A stretch of DNA of 64,000 nt, from positions 83,162-147,161 of the forward strand of contig NZ_JAJDOO010000007.1 in the NCBI RefSeq assembly GCF_020595055.1, in the 5' to 3' direction. This document shows, piece by piece, positions 53,622 to 64,000 of the stretch (position 1 is the first letter of the stretch; each line of letters begins with the position of its first letter). Below the pieces are notes generated by a model. It made no database searches, was not told where the DNA came from, and saw only the letters and a program-made list of their open reading frames with translations. The DNA comes from Desulfosporosinus shakirovi (lineage in GTDB: Bacteria > Bacillota > Desulfitobacteriia > Desulfitobacteriales > Desulfitobacteriaceae). The position numbers and the translations under genes are program-made.

Positions 53622-54779
53622 TCAATCATAAGGAATTATCGTTTTAAGGAACGATTTTTCTGCGACTTCATTTTCACTTATCAGATGAACGCTATTCAGC
53701 CTTTTTTCTCCCAGCCAAACTTCGAAACGACCTACCCGTTCTCCGGCACGAATAGGAAGATTCTTTGCTTTCTCCCACTCGATACGGGTTAACAGCTTCT
53801 CGCGGTCAGCCTTCGGAATGCTAACATCGAGGGGATCAGTCGTTAAGACTTGGACCGGCTTTGTAATATGAGGAAACTCTCCAATAACCTGTCCAACATC
53901 TGCCAATCGAACAGTCTCAGTGTTTTGAAAGCCCCACTCTAAGAGTTTCTTAGCATCTCCGAATCGATCGGGTGCATTGAGAACAACAACTAACAATTGA
54001 CGTCCTTCCTTCGTGGCAGAAGCCACAAGGCATTTGCCGGCAGCGGTCGTCGTCCCCGTTTTTATACCATCTGCATAAGGATAGTTCCAAAGCAATTTAT
54101 TTGTATTTCTTACATCCATAAAAACGTCCGGTTCAATAAAATGAATTTCCGTTTCCTTTTGTCGGGTAATTGATTGAAATTGAGGAATTTGCAAACCATA
54201 TCGTGCCATTACAGCAAGGTCATAGGCTGTGGAATAATGCTCCTTGCGGGGTAAGCCATTAGTATTTACGAAATTTGTATCTTGAGCACCAAGCGCTAAG
54301 GCCTTACGATTCATAAATTTGACAAACTGTTCTTCACTTCCGGCGATATGCTCTGCTATTGCAACGCAAGCATCATTGCCGGAACGGATCAATGCCCCCG
54401 TTATAAGTTCATAGAGTGTAATCTTTTCTCCCGGGTCGAGATATATGGTCGATTCCCCTACAGCCGCCGCTTTTTCACTGACTGTAACAACTTCATCGGG
54501 CCGACCTAACTCAAACCCTAAAAGTGCTGTCATGATTTTAGTGGTACTTGCGGGAGGACGACGTTTATGCGCCTGTTTACTAAAAAGAATATCCCCTGTT
54601 GCCACATCCATCAGCACAGCAGCATCTGCGGTAACCCCTGATGGACCCTTTGCAACCACAGGTTTATTTTCGAGCTTCTCAGCCGGGGCACCATATACGG
54701 GTTTCACCAGTAACAAGCTTATAACTATAACACAAAGAATAACGCAGTCCCAAGCCTGCGTCCACTTTAGCCTGATCAT
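53622..54779 (-). CDS. dacF: D-alanyl-D-alanine carboxypeptidase, DacF/PBP5 type
   Basis: 385 residues with signal peptide (to about PVYGAPA). S11 serine peptidase motifs: STTK (SxxK), SGND (SxN) and KTGTT. A PBP5 C-terminal beta domain (about 290-385) follows. Trims peptidoglycan stem peptides; in spore formers DacF sets cross-linking of spore cortex. The dacF symbol is by context. Confidence 0.88.
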   Translation of the reverse strand: MIRLKWTQAWDCVILCVIVISLLLVKPVYGAPAEKLENKPVVAKGPSGVTADAAVLMDVATGDILFSKQAHKRRPPASTTKIMTALLGFELGRPDEVVTVSEKAAAVGESTIYLDPGEKITLYELITGALIRSGNDACVAIAEHIAGSEEQFVKFMNRKALALGAQDTNFVNTNGLPRKEHYSTAYDLAVMARYGLQIPQFQSITRQKETEIHFIEPDVFMDVRNTNKLLWNYPYADGIKTGTTTAAGKCLVASATKEGRQLLVVVLNAPDRFGDAKKLLEWGFQNTETVRLADVGQVIGEFPHITKPVQVLTTDPLDVSIPKADREKLLTRIEWEKAKNLPIRAGERVGRFEVWLGEKRLNSVHLISENEVAEKSFLKTIIPYD

Positions 54780-54803
54780 TTAACCACCTCAACTTTTCAT
54801 TTA

Positions 54804-55559
54804 TCATGAGGTAGTATCTCCGCTCTGGTCATATGTTATTAGTTCATCAAGCGTTTGGAAAATATAACCCTCTAAAGTTAGTTGTTTAAGAATCACAGGC
54901 AAGGCTTTGACTGTATTTGCTTTAGGATGCATTAATACTATGGCTCCAGACTTATTTGGCTTAATTCCGAACCGTATCGCTGGATTAATAATTCGTTTAG
55001 CAATGATTTCCGGCGTGCTTTCCTGTCTCCAGTCAACCGTATCTAATGTCCATAGAATGGTCTGATAACCTAGCTCATGGGCAGCTCGCAGTCCTGGCAT
55101 ACCCTTCTCACCATAAGGAGGGGCATACAAATGTGTCTTTTTCCCTATAATTCCTTCAATAATGCTCTCAGTTTTTTTGATTTCTTCTCGATTGGTCCCC
55201 ACGGACAGCAGATCTGGATGGGGATGTGAATACCCATGATTTTCGATCTGGTGGCCTCTGCTATGGATTTGTTGAAGTAATTCAGGATTTTTCTTAGCCC
55301 AACGTCCTGTAACAAAAAAAGTTACATCTGCTTTACCCTTCTCCAATTCATCCAAGATCGCTGGGATATATTCTTCGCCCCAATCCACATTAATCGTTAA
55401 AGCCATGATTTTCTGATCCGTCTTGATCTGCTCAATTGGTTTAGAGACAGGCGTATTGGATGTTGTAACCCAACGCCCTGCCATAATACCGGCGAGTAAC
55501 AGAAAGAAAATCCCGCCAAACGAGAGTATTCGTCGCGAGATTTTTAAGTTAATGAACAT
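54804..55559 (-). CDS. Polysaccharide deacetylase (YlxY/PdaA-like)
   Basis: 251 residues from ATG 55559 (GGGGGG 6 nt upstream). Membrane anchor (residues 12-30), NodB domain: NVDWGEEY, HQIENHGYSHPH metal site, YAPPYGEKG, ILWTLDTVDWR. It lies between dacF and pnp, the place of ylxY in Bacillus; targets peptidoglycan or another cell-surface glycan. Confidence 0.87.
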   Translation of the reverse strand: MFINLKISRRILSFGGIFFLLLAGIMAGRWVTTSNTPVSKPIEQIKTDQKIMALTINVDWGEEYIPAILDELEKGKADVTFFVTGRWAKKNPELLQQIHSRGHQIENHGYSHPHPDLLSVGTNREEIKKTESIIEGIIGKKTHLYAPPYGEKGMPGLRAAHELGYQTILWTLDTVDWRQESTPEIIAKRIINPAIRFGIKPNKSGAIVLMHPKANTVKALPVILKQLTLEGYIFQTLDELITYDQSGDTTS

Positions 55560-55637
55560 ATGCGTCCCCCCTTCCTTAACATTTATGCGGATAGGAGGAC
55601 TCACAGACTGATCATTTGTTGATTATTTGAAAAGTCG

Positions 55638-57785
55638 TTAAGATTTAGGAATCGTTGGATTCTCCTTACGGGGCATTGCCTCTTTTCGAGACAGATTTAA
55701 CCTGCCTTGTTTGTCGATAGCAGTTGCTTTAACTGTAATCTCATCCCCAACTTTAACAATATCTTCCACTTTTTCTACACGTTCGTGAGCCAGTTGAGAA
55801 ATATGAACAAGGCCTTCCTTACCAGTAAGTCCCAGAACCCCTGGGATGACTTCAACAAAAGCGCCAAAATCCATAACTCTTGTTACCTTACCTTGATAGA
55901 TCTTGCCAACTTCTACTTCCTGAGTCAGGGCCTGAATAATTTTCAAGGCCTTCTCTCCACCGTCGCCACCAACTGAAGATATGAAGACACGTCCGTCATC
56001 CTCGATATCAATTTTGACATCAGTTTCCTCTACAATTTTCTTAATGGTTTTTCCTCCAGGTCCAATAACATCACGAATCTTATCCGGATGAATTGTGGCG
56101 GTGATAATTCTTGGTGCATAGGAAGAAAGTTGCGGTCTAGGCTTGTCCATCACAGCCAACATCTTATCTAAAATGAAAAGCCGACCGGCTTTAGCTTGGG
56201 TTAAAGCTTTTAAGAGAATCTCTCTGGATACACCCATGATTTTAATATCCATTTGCAAAGCGGTTACCCCTTTGCTAGTTCCAGCCACTTTAAAATCCAT
56301 ATCCCCAAAGTGATCTTCCATACCCTGAATATCTGTAAGAATGGCAATTTGATCTTCTTCCTTAATAAGGCCCATCGCAATCCCTGCTACTGGCGATAAA
56401 ATAGGAACGCCCGCATCCATTAGAGAAAGAGTGCTACCGCATACGGAAGCCATCGAACTGGATCCATTGGATTCCAAGACCTCAGACACCAAGCGAATCG
56501 TATAGGGAAATTCGTCTTCGTTTGGTAAAACCGGGATTAAGGCACGTTCTGCTAAAGCACCATGGCCTATTTCTCTTCGTCCCGGCCCACGCATAGGCCT
56601 TGTTTCTCCAACACTGTATGGAGGGAAATTATAATGATGTATATAACGTTTCGATCTTTCTAAACCCAAACCGTCTAAGATCTGTTCATCTCTTGCAGCG
56701 CCCAAAGTCGCTACTGTTAAAACCTGAGTCTGCCCTCGTGTAAAGAGGCCCGTCCCATGGGTACGAGGTAAGATCCCTACTTCGACACTTATTGGACGAA
56801 CTTCATCAACTGCCCGACCATCCGGTCTAATCTGCTCGTGGGTGATCAATTTGCGGACAATTTGATGGACAATGTCCTCTAAAACATTTTTTATGACTCT
56901 TGAATCATCTGGGAACTCAGCTTCGAAATGAGCCAAAGTTTCAGCTTTTACTTCGTCAATCGCACTCTCCCGAGCTTTTTTCTCTTCCACGCGGACAGCC
57001 TTATCTAACCTGTCGTAAGCATAGGCATTAACCGCTTCTACAATATTAGCCGGATTGCCTGCAATCTTTAATTCAAGTTTATCTTTTGCTAAGCCCATTT
57101 TAGAAGCTTCCTCACGATAGTCTTTAATAAACTTGGTTATTTTCTTGATTTCTTCATGTCCAAATATAATAGCTTCTAGGATTTTATCCTCCGGCACTTC
57201 ATGAGCACTGGCTTCTACCATCATAACAGCATCCTGAGTTCCTGCTACTGTAAGAAGCATTTCACTTTTTGCTCCTTGATCAATAGTAGGATTAATGATG
57301 TATTCATCTTCTACAAGTCCTACCGTAACTGCCGCAATAGGACCTTCAAAGGGAATGTTGGATATGCTTAACGCTGCAGAAGCAGCATTGATTGCGGTAA
57401 TATCTGTTGCACAGTCTTGATCAACTGACATTACTGCTGCAACCACTTGAACTTCATTGCGAAATCCCTGCGGAAACAACGGGCGGATAGGACGGTCAAT
57501 CAAACGTGCTGACAGAGTAGCCTTCTCACTCGCTCTTCCTTCACGTTTAATAAATCCACCTGGAATTTTGCCTGCAGCATACATACGTTCTTCAAACTCA
57601 ACAGTCAAGGGAAAGAAATCAATGCCCTCTCGAGCCACAGTACTGCATGTAGCAAATGCAGTCACCACAGTATCTCCATAGCGGAGAAATATTGCACCTC
57701 CCGCTTGCTTACCAAGTTTCCCGGTTTGGAAAGTCATAGTTCTTCCACCTACCAAGAGTGACCTTTCTAGTATTTCCTGTTTCAC
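55638..57785 (-). CDS. pnp: Polyribonucleotide nucleotidyltransferase
   Basis: 715 residues. Two RNase PH domains, KH domain ([21 protein letters not shown]) and S1 domain ([18 protein letters not shown]). Phosphorolytic 3'-5' RNA decay. Follows rpsO as in most bacteria. Confidence 0.96.
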   Translation of the reverse strand: MKQEILERSLLVGGRTMTFQTGKLGKQAGGAIFLRYGDTVVTAFATCSTVAREGIDFFPLTVEFEERMYAAGKIPGGFIKREGRASEKATLSARLIDRPIRPLFPQGFRNEVQVVAAVMSVDQDCATDITAINAASAALSISNIPFEGPIAAVTVGLVEDEYIINPTIDQGAKSEMLLTVAGTQDAVMMVEASAHEVPEDKILEAIIFGHEEIKKITKFIKDYREEASKMGLAKDKLELKIAGNPANIVEAVNAYAYDRLDKAVRVEEKKARESAIDEVKAETLAHFEAEFPDDSRVIKNVLEDIVHQIVRKLITHEQIRPDGRAVDEVRPISVEVGILPRTHGTGLFTRGQTQVLTVATLGAARDEQILDGLGLERSKRYIHHYNFPPYSVGETRPMRGPGRREIGHGALAERALIPVLPNEDEFPYTIRLVSEVLESNGSSSMASVCGSTLSLMDAGVPILSPVAGIAMGLIKEEDQIAILTDIQGMEDHFGDMDFKVAGTSKGVTALQMDIKIMGVSREILLKALTQAKAGRLFILDKMLAVMDKPRPQLSSYAPRIITATIHPDKIRDVIGPGGKTIKKIVEETDVKIDIEDDGRVFISSVGGDGGEKALKIIQALTQEVEVGKIYQGKVTRVMDFGAFVEVIPGVLGLTGKEGLVHISQLAHERVEKVEDIVKVGDEITVKATAIDKQGRLNLSRKEAMPRKENPTIPKS

Positions 57786-58101
57786 AATGGAACCTCCTTA
57801 AATCTATTCAAATCCTTTTTAACTTGTTTTCTCTTCGACATATTGTTATTATTTCCTGCAATTTGCAGAAATAAAACTAAGTTAGCAATAATATCTCTTA
57901 TACTGCATAAAAACTATCTTTTTACTATCATTTATTGTAGAAAGGAGCCTAATCCCCCTATAGGAAACCTTACTCCTTAGGTTTCTCTAACCGAGCGAAT
58001 ATTTATGTAGAATATTTAATGTCCCTAACATAGTTTCAATTTAAAATCATGAGTTCAGAACTCGCCCTTAGACCTCAACTTCGCTCAGTGTCTTTTAAAG
58101 G
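57786..58101. other. pnp leader / rpsO-pnp intergenic
   Basis: No gene. A hairpin GAAACCT...AGGTTTC (about 57963-57987) may be an RNase III or attenuation element for pnp. Confidence 0.45.
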
Positions 58102-58134
58102 CGAAAGAAGCGGATCTATGTGATCCGCTTCTTT
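58102..58134 (-). terminator. rpsO terminator
   Basis: GAAAGAAGCGGATC and GATCCGCTTCTTTC, 14-bp perfect arms, 18 bp past rpsO. Confidence 0.85.
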
Positions 58135-58151
58135 CTTGCCTTTAAGCTAGA

Positions 58152-58418
58152 TTATTTCCGCAAGCCAAGTACACCAATAATATTACGATAACGATCAAAA
58201 TCAACGTTCTTCAGATAAGTTAATAACGCACGCCTAGAACCAACCATTTTCAAAAGTCCACGACGGGAATGGTGGTCTTTCTTATGCGTCTTAAAGTGTT
58301 CTGTTAAATACGTAATTCGCTCAGTGAGAAGCGCAATTTGCACTTCCGGAGAACCAGTATCTCCTTCGTGTTGTGCGTGCTTTAAAATAATCTCTTGCTT
58401 TCTCTCAGGTGTCATCAT
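58152..58418 (-). CDS. rpsO: 30S ribosomal protein S15
   Basis: 88 residues, normal length. [26 protein letters not shown] is the conserved core (shown in parts), ending [13 protein letters not shown]. Binds 16S rRNA central domain. Confidence 0.96.
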   Translation of the reverse strand: MMTPERKQEIILKHAQHEGDTGSPEVQIALLTERITYLTEHFKTHKKDHHSRRGLLKMVGSRRALLTYLKNVDFDRYRNIIGVLGLRK

Positions 58419-58528
58419 GATAAAATTCCTCCAATTTTTATAATTCCCGACTGCCCAGGTTAACGTTGGAGACTTCGTTTAGCCGAGTCAGCGGGTCCTA
58501 ATAGTTTCTAAAATAGTATACATGTTAA

Positions 58529-59503
58529 TTATTGATTTGTAAAGTTAGTCTGCGATAGAGCGTCATTACTGTCTTGGCGATCCTGGATTTTGTCTAATAC
58601 CCCCTTAGCATTTGAGCAATCTCTTTCTAACTGAGTCAAAAGCTCGTTAACCCCATTAAATTTTCGTTCGTCACGCAAACGTTCTTCAATACACACTGTG
58701 ATTTCCTTGCCATACAGATCACCTTCAAAATCAAAGAAATGGACCTCCACCACAGTATCATACACTTCATGAAAGGTTGGTTTCATTCCGATATTCATCA
58801 TCCCTAATACGCATTTTTCATCAATAGTACTCCAAACTGCGTAAACACCTCGCTTCGGAATCAAAAAATCGTCTGAAGTTAGAATATTGGCTGTAGGGTA
58901 ACCAAGCATCCGTCCGCGCTCTTCCCCATGTATAACTGTCCCACGCAGGCAAGGAAGGTGTCCAAGCAGCGAGCTTGCCAATTGAATATCCCCTAGTTGT
59001 AATGCTTTACGAATACTACTGGAAGAGATCACACGTCCACCTAAAGTCTGAGCCTGAAGCACACTCACTCCAAATCCATGCTTTTGCCCTAAGACTTGAA
59101 TCAACTCGGAATTACCTTTACCTTGAGCACCAAATGAATAATTAAAGCCAACCACAACATGAATTACTCCAAGAGGTAAAAGAATCTTCTCAACAAACTG
59201 TTCTGGAGAAGTATTCGCCATCTCCATTGTAAAGGGCAGATGGTAGACTGTACGGACCCCAATCTCCTCCATATAAAGTAATCTCTCTTGAGTCGTGGAC
59301 AATAGTTTTACTCCCCTTTCGGGAAATAATACTTTTAGCGGATGAGGCTCAAAGACCAAAACATCAAGCCCCACATCTAAAAGCGCGGCTTGTTCAAGCC
59401 CATGCTCAAGCAATCGACGATGTCCCAGATGTACCCCATCAAAATTACCTAACGCTAAGACACAAGGTTCTCTTTCCATAGGCAGACTTGTTCGAACTTG
59501 CAC
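58529..59503 (-). CDS. ribF: Bifunctional riboflavin kinase / FAD synthetase
   Basis: 324 residues. Nucleotidyltransferase domain ALGNFDGVHLGH and SSSIRKAL; riboflavin kinase domain GRMLGYPTAN and GVYAVW. GTG 59503 with AGGAGG 8 nt upstream. Makes FMN and FAD. Confidence 0.93.
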   Translation of the reverse strand: MQVRTSLPMEREPCVLALGNFDGVHLGHRRLLEHGLEQAALLDVGLDVLVFEPHPLKVLFPERGVKLLSTTQERLLYMEEIGVRTVYHLPFTMEMANTSPEQFVEKILLPLGVIHVVVGFNYSFGAQGKGNSELIQVLGQKHGFGVSVLQAQTLGGRVISSSSIRKALQLGDIQLASSLLGHLPCLRGTVIHGEERGRMLGYPTANILTSDDFLIPKRGVYAVWSTIDEKCVLGMMNIGMKPTFHEVYDTVVEVHFFDFEGDLYGKEITVCIEERLRDERKFNGVNELLTQLERDCSNAKGVLDKIQDRQDSNDALSQTNFTNQ

Positions 59504-59551
59504 CGATTTGACCTCCTAAATATCAGAACTAGTCAGCGACTTTCTCACTAG

Positions 59552-60436
59552 TCATTTGAAAACTTTATGTGGGTAAAGAGCTTCCTCACGCCAAACCCCT
59601 ATTCCGATTAATTCTTCACTCTCCATAACTTGTACGTAAGGCTCTATTTTATTGTCTAAAATCTTAACTTGTTCTCTTTTAGTTGGCAACCCATTCCTGA
59701 AAGCATTTGAGCGCAATTCAGATAAGGAAACCTTAGGCAGATCAATTCCAGCAGTTAACGGCAGTATAAAGGAAAATTTACCGTCACATACTGCCTCTTC
59801 GATCTCTTCAAGCGTCCAACTTTCTTGGATCTTAAATGGCCCGGAACGAACTCGTACTAAATAGGACATATGTGCCCCACAGCCTAATGTTTGCCCAAGA
59901 TCATGACAAATTGTCCTTATGTAGGTCCCTTTTGAACACTCAATGTCCAAGATAGCTTTGGGAAACTGTCCATCAAACCATTCTTCAAGGTTCAATTCAT
60001 AAATAGTCACTTCACGTGGATTTATCTCGATCGGTATCCCTTTTCGAGCATATTCATAGAGATGTTTACCTTCTTTACGAACTGCGGAATACATGGGAGG
60101 AACTTGGGATATCTTACCCGTAAAATCGGGCAAAATTCGTTCCAATTCACTTCGGTTGAGCATTGGGGAGGTCTCGCAGATTACTTTACCATATGAATCC
60201 TGAGTATCTGTCGTAACGCCAAATGTCACTTCGGCAATATATGCCTTCCCTTGCTCTGTTATATACTCTGCTAAACGAGTTCCCTTGCCCACACAGATCG
60301 GTAACACACCAGCAACCCCTGGGTCAAGTGTTCCTGTATGTCCAACTTTTTTTATTTTTAGAATTTTCCTTATCCAGACAACAACATCAGAAGAAGTCAT
60401 TCCAGGCGGTTTAAGGACGTTAATAATTCCTTCCAA
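59552..60436 (-). CDS. truB: tRNA pseudouridine(55) synthase
   Basis: 294 residues. HTGTLDPGVAGVLPICVG with catalytic Asp; CSKGTYIRTICHDLG. TTG 60436 overlaps nrnA by 17 bp; GAGGAGG 9 nt upstream. Confidence 0.93.
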   Translation of the reverse strand: MEGIINVLKPPGMTSSDVVVWIRKILKIKKVGHTGTLDPGVAGVLPICVGKGTRLAEYITEQGKAYIAEVTFGVTTDTQDSYGKVICETSPMLNRSELERILPDFTGKISQVPPMYSAVRKEGKHLYEYARKGIPIEINPREVTIYELNLEEWFDGQFPKAILDIECSKGTYIRTICHDLGQTLGCGAHMSYLVRVRSGPFKIQESWTLEEIEEAVCDGKFSFILPLTAGIDLPKVSLSELRSNAFRNGLPTKREQVKILDNKIEPYVQVMESEELIGIGVWREEALYPHKVFK

Positions 60437-61403
60437 TCCTTAACGCCTCCTCAATCGCACCAACTATGCTTTGCTTCGCATCCTCTATTGGGACTCTGAA
60501 GGTGCAACCCGCAGCTCGATTGTGTCCTCCTCCGCCGAACTTAGCTGCAATCGCGTTAACATCCAACCAGAGATTCGAACGCAAACCCACCTTAATTTCT
60601 AAAGGTCCTGCCTCTTTAAGTAACACAGCTGCCTCAACGCCTGCAATACTACGTGCGTGATTAACCAAACCCTCACTTAATTCTTGTTCTGCGCCGCTTT
60701 TTTGAAAATCCTCTAAGCTTAAAGCCATAAGGGCCAACTGCCCTTCAGCGTGAATTTCCAATCCATTTAAGGCATACTGAAGTAACTTGATTTGAGAAAA
60801 TGGCTTTTGATCAAAAATTTCGTGGTGAATACTAACCAAATCTATCCCTAGATCCAATAGTTCTGCAGTCAGACGATGAGTCTGAGCTGTAGTATTACCA
60901 TACTGAAAACACCCTGAATCCGTCACAATAGCTGTATAGAGATTTGTAGCAATATCACTGTCTATCTCTGCACCTAAAAAGTTAATGAGAGTCAAGGCAA
61001 GCTCTCCAACCGCACTTGCATGGGCATCAACCCAGTTGATGTGTCCGAAGTGTTGATTCGAGATGTGATGATCTAAGTTAAGTATTGTACTTACTTTGGA
61101 GATATCTGACGTCAAAAGGTTAACTCGTCCCAAATCTGTACAGTCTACGAAGACAAGAGTCTCTGGTTGAGGATCAGGAAGTTGCTGACTTATACGGGAT
61201 GAACCCGGCAAAAACATTAAGTTGCTTGGCACCGGATTCGGGTTATAAAACGACACCTCTTTGCCCACTTTTTCCAACGCCAAACCGATAGCCAACATTG
61301 ATCCTAAACAGTCGCCATCCGGAGATACATGGGAGAAAAGCGCCACCTTTGGCGCTTTTCTCAGGACTTGAATGAACTCTTGGACAATGGTGTTTTCATT
61401 CAT
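60420..61403 (-). CDS. nrnA: DHH-family nanoRNase / pAp phosphatase
   Basis: 327 residues from ATG 61403 (AAGGA 8 nt upstream), overlapping rbfA by 8 bp. SHVSPDGDCLGSM, NLDHHISN, VTDSGCFQY and GGGGHNRAAGC are the DHH/DHHA1 motifs. Removes short RNAs and 3'-phosphoadenosine 5'-phosphate. Confidence 0.9.
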   Translation of the reverse strand: MNENTIVQEFIQVLRKAPKVALFSHVSPDGDCLGSMLAIGLALEKVGKEVSFYNPNPVPSNLMFLPGSSRISQQLPDPQPETLVFVDCTDLGRVNLLTSDISKVSTILNLDHHISNQHFGHINWVDAHASAVGELALTLINFLGAEIDSDIATNLYTAIVTDSGCFQYGNTTAQTHRLTAELLDLGIDLVSIHHEIFDQKPFSQIKLLQYALNGLEIHAEGQLALMALSLEDFQKSGAEQELSEGLVNHARSIAGVEAAVLLKEAGPLEIKVGLRSNLWLDVNAIAAKFGGGGHNRAAGCTFRVPIEDAKQSIVGAIEEALRIGRNY

Positions 61404-61770
61404 GGGATTCTTCCTTAACTGTTTCATCGGATACCCCAACATCTTTTAGTAGTTTCGCAATGTGTGCACCATGTTGAATGGAAGGATCGTATTTGAAAAC
61501 GATCGATGGAACATGTCTGAGTCTTACCCGTTTTCCGATTTCAGATCGAACATACCCTGCCGCACGATTCAAGGCATCCAATGATGCATTCCTTTCATCC
61601 TCAGTGCCCAAAACACTTATAAACACTTTTGCGTGTGATAAATCATCCGCAACATCTACACTTGTGAGAGTAACAAATCCGATACGAGGATCCTTTAACT
61701 CCACTCGAATAAGTTGAGAAATTTCCTCTTTAAGTGTTTCCGCTAATCGATTGGGTCGATGTTTTGACAT
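61396..61770 (-). CDS. rbfA: 30S ribosome-binding factor A
   Basis: 124 residues; RPNRLAETLKEEISQLI start and DPRIGFVTLTSVDV core. 16S maturation. Confidence 0.93.
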   Translation of the reverse strand: MSKHRPNRLAETLKEEISQLIRVELKDPRIGFVTLTSVDVADDLSHAKVFISVLGTEDERNASLDALNRAAGYVRSEIGKRVRLRHVPSIVFKYDPSIQHGAHIAKLLKDVGVSDETVKEESHE

Positions 61771-61798
61771 ACCTAATACCTCCAGGGCTGATTTACTG

Positions 61799-64000
61799 CT
61801 ATAATGTCCGCTTTACTTCTTCCATAACAAATGCCTCAATAGTGTCTCCCTCTTTGACATCATTATACTTTTCTATGCCAATTCCGCATTCGTAACCCTC
61901 AGCAACTTCTTTTGCATCATCTTTAAAGCGCTTAAGAGATTCCATAACGCCTTCATGGATCACTATACTATCGCGAATAATGCGCACTTTTGCAGATCGT
62001 ATGATTTTTCCTTCTGTCACCATACAACCAGCGACCGTTCCCGCTTTAGGGACTTTAAAGACCATACGCACTTCAGCCTTACCTACGACAACCTCTTTGA
62101 AGGAAGGATCCAGTAAGCCAGTCATAGCAGCTTTAACATCCTCAATGGCATCATAGATGACTCTGTAAAGTCTCACATCTACGCTATCCAGTTCTGCCGT
62201 CGCCTTCGCGTTGGCATCTGGTCGGACATTAAAGCCCAAAATAATTGCATTTGAAGCTGACGCGAGCATAATGTCATTTTTATTGATTGCGCCGACCCCG
62301 CCATGAATTGGATTGACGCGTACCTCACTCGTCGAAAGACGAAGTAAGGACTGCTTTAAGGCTTCGACTGAACCTTGTACATCTGCCTTAATGATAATGT
62401 TTAGGTCCTTGATCTCGCCCTCTTTTATCTTATCAAAAAGGTCTTCTAAGCTCACTTTAACTGCCACGCTTTGCTTGGACTCTGCTACTTTTCGTACAGC
62501 AATACGTGCCGATGTTATTTGACGAGCCAATTTTTCATCTGATACAACATAGAAAGGTTCCCCTGCTTCTGGCACTTCGGACAGGCCATGCACTTCCACG
62601 GGCATGGAGGGACCGGCCTTTTTAACACGTCTGCCTTTTTCATCCAACATGGCCTTAATTCGACCATAGGCACAGCCGGCAACAGCCACATCTCCAATGT
62701 TAAGCGTACCCTTGGAAATTAGAACGGTAGCGACAGGTCCTTTACCCTTATCCAATTCGGCTTCGATGACTGTGCCAGCAGCCGAACGATTGGGATTTGC
62801 TTTAAAATCACGCACTTCAGCGACTAATAAAATCATTTCGAGAAGTTGTTCGATATTTAGATGACTCTTTGCCGATACAGGAACGGCAATGGTATCTCCG
62901 CCCCATTCTTCAACGACAAGACCGTATTCGGTCAGTTCCTGTTTTACTTTTTCAGGAACTGCATTTTCTTTATCTATTTTATTAATAGCTACAATGATAG
63001 GCACGTCAGCAGCTTTAGCATGATTTATAGCCTCAATGGTTTGTGGCATAATTCCATCATCAGCTGCTACTACCAATATAGCGATATCAGTTACTTGAGC
63101 ACCACGAGCACGCATAGAAGTAAATGCTTCGTGCCCTGGTGTATCCAAGAAGGTAATCTTTTGACCATTAATTTCAACTTGATAAGCCCCGATGTGTTGA
63201 GTAATTCCTCCTGCCTCCGAAGCCGTTACATGTGTCGTTCGAATAGCATCAAGAAGGGAAGTTTTCCCGTGGTCGACATGTCCCATTACGGTAACAACAG
63301 GTGGACGGAAAACGAGGTCTTTTGGATCATCTTGGATCTCTTCAATCACAGCCATTGATTTCTCGGCTTTAACCTCAACCGTAACACCCATTTCACCTGC
63401 CAAGATGGTGGCTGTTTCAATGTCTAACTCTTGATTAATTGTCGCCATAACTCCCAGAGTCATAAGCTGTTTGATCAGTTCTCCAGCTTTACGGCTCATT
63501 TTAGAGGCTAAATCTTGGACTGATATTGATCCTTGTATCACAATATGCTTTGGAGTCGTATCCCTAACTTCTTTTTTGGGATGTTTTTGAAAGCGTCTAT
63601 GTGGTGACCGGATGGCATTTTCTCTTTCTTTTTCTACTTCACGTTTCCGTTCATAAGCCTTATCCTGAGCCTTCTTATTTGCAGGCATCTGTCTTTTGGC
63701 TTGCTCTACGATGATTGGTGACGGCGGGGCACCTCCACCAGCACGTGGAGCCATTCCTGGACGATTACCTTGCGATTGACCTTGATATCCTGGACGGGCA
63801 CCTTGCGGTTGACCCTGATATCCCGGTCGCGGACCTTGCGGCTGGCCTTGATATCCTGGTCGCGGACTTTGCGGCTGACCTTGATACCCTGGTCGCGGAC
63901 CTTGCGGCTGACCTTGGTACCCTGGTCTAGGGCCTTGCGGCTGACCTTGATACCCTGGTCGCGGGCCTTGCGGTTGACCTTGATATCCCGGTCGCGGACC
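61799..64000 (-). CDS. infB: Translation initiation factor IF-2 (5' end beyond window)
   Basis: The last 733 codons are visible; the start lies past position 64000. Domain order from the N-terminal side: an 11-residue [11 protein letters not shown] repeat array (to 63770), a basic linker ([20 protein letters not shown] region), an IF2_N fold ([19 protein letters not shown]), then the GTPase: [14 protein letters not shown] (G1), [10 protein letters not shown] (G2), DTPGHEAF (G3), NKIDK (G4), SAK (G5). C-terminal domains ending [14 protein letters not shown]. An internal ATG at 63754 is not the start, because coding continues in frame upstream. Confidence 0.95.
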   Translation of the reverse strand, partial: GPRPGYQGQPQGPRPGYQGQPQGPRPGYQGQPQGPRPGYQGQPQSPRPGYQGQPQGPRPGYQGQPQGARPGYQGQSQGNRPGMAPRAGGGAPPSPIIVEQAKRQMPANKKAQDKAYERKREVEKERENAIRSPHRRFQKHPKKEVRDTTPKHIVIQGSISVQDLASKMSRKAGELIKQLMTLGVMATINQELDIETATILAGEMGVTVEVKAEKSMAVIEEIQDDPKDLVFRPPVVTVMGHVDHGKTSLLDAIRTTHVTASEAGGITQHIGAYQVEINGQKITFLDTPGHEAFTSMRARGAQVTDIAILVVAADDGIMPQTIEAINHAKAADVPIIVAINKIDKENAVPEKVKQELTEYGLVVEEWGGDTIAVPVSAKSHLNIEQLLEMILLVAEVRDFKANPNRSAAGTVIEAELDKGKGPVATVLISKGTLNIGDVAVAGCAYGRIKAMLDEKGRRVKKAGPSMPVEVHGLSEVPEAGEPFYVVSDEKLARQITSARIAVRKVAESKQSVAVKVSLEDLFDKIKEGEIKDLNIIIKADVQGSVEALKQSLLRLSTSEVRVNPIHGGVGAINKNDIMLASASNAIILGFNVRPDANAKATAELDSVDVRLYRVIYDAIEDVKAAMTGLLDPSFKEVVVGKAEVRMVFKVPKAGTVAGCMVTEGKIIRSAKVRIIRDSIVIHEGVMESLKRFKDDAKEVAEGYECGIGIEKYNDVKEGDTIEAFVMEEVKRTL
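63770..64000 (-). repeat. 33-bp coding tandem repeat in infB
   Basis: Seven consecutive 33-bp units (from 64000 down to 63770) encode [11 protein letters not shown] with variants [11 protein letters not shown] and [11 protein letters not shown]; an eighth, shortened unit (GNRPGM) follows. The array continues past the window edge. Confidence 0.95.

Noticed and set aside
63715..63930. Rightward open frame with repeated [13 protein letters not shown] peptide
   Set aside because: Antisense shadow of the infB repeat array; no ribosome-binding site.
63770..64000. CRISPR-like repeat array
   Set aside because: The 33-bp units are contiguous without spacers and are in frame with infB.

Overview
The window looks like chromosome of a low-to-moderate GC, endospore-forming, strictly anaerobic Firmicute. 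The best fit is the Desulfosporosinus/Desulfitobacterium group; this is inferred from gene content and order and was not confirmed by any search. The signs are a dipicolinate synthase/diaminopimelate cluster followed by RNase J (the Bacillus/Clostridia order), a YlmC/YmxH sporulation protein, a long rbfA-truB-ribF-rpsO-pnp translation block, T-box and cobalamin riboswitches, many ferredoxin-type proteins and a 2-oxoacid:ferredoxin oxidoreductase. No rRNA, tRNA, CRISPR array or intact transposase was seen.

Layout. 1-2.6 kb: a LutB/LutA-like iron-sulfur pair. 3.0-4.3 kb: M23 peptidase plus bactofilin. 4.4-6.4 kb: leuA behind a leucine T-box leader. 6.4-13.3 kb: an MFS exporter and a TetR-controlled MacB/HlyD-type ABC efflux operon. 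13.3-17.4 kb: accessory DNA with an unknown protein, a structured non-coding segment, a YeiH-type transporter with a divergent LysR regulator, and a truncated metallo-beta-lactamase-fold gene. 17.6-20.5 kb: an aminotransferase and a MocR regulator. 20.6-25.8 kb: an alcohol dehydrogenase remnant, then a five-gene redox operon built around a carbon monoxide dehydrogenase homologue that keeps its B-cluster cysteines but has lost essentially every active-site (C-cluster) ligand. 25.9-37.1 kb: a sensor-kinase remnant and an organic-acid catabolic locus (GlcD/GlcF oxidase, lone aconitase-type large subunit, GntP permease, four-subunit oxidoreductase) behind a clear sigma-54 promoter, an upstream dyad and a PrpR-type activator. 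37.1-41.9 kb: nitroreductase, cbiJ and a CbiMNQO cobalt transporter under a cobalamin riboswitch. 42-64 kb: conserved housekeeping (RNase J, lysine/dipicolinate genes, dut, M16 peptidase, dacF, polysaccharide deacetylase, pnp, rpsO, ribF, truB, nrnA, rbfA, infB); infB runs off the right edge.

How the parts work together. The sigma-54 locus reads as one pathway: uptake of an organic acid by GntP, dehydration or isomerisation by the aconitase-like protein, oxidation of a 2-hydroxyacid by GlcDF, and oxidative decarboxylation of the 2-oxoacid to acyl-CoA with reduction of ferredoxin. The degenerate CODH operon beside it (CooF-like ferredoxin, CODH-like scaffold, second ferredoxin, unknown Cys-rich protein, FAD/NAD(P) oxidoreductase) looks like an electron-transfer system rather than a CO oxidiser and is the strongest candidate for an undescribed system.

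The intergenic DNA also carries two dispersed repeat types: degenerate heptanucleotide arrays (TTCG-based; in the leuA T-box leader and upstream of dut among other places) and a hairpin-rich element seen near 13.5, 43.7 and 51.7 kb.
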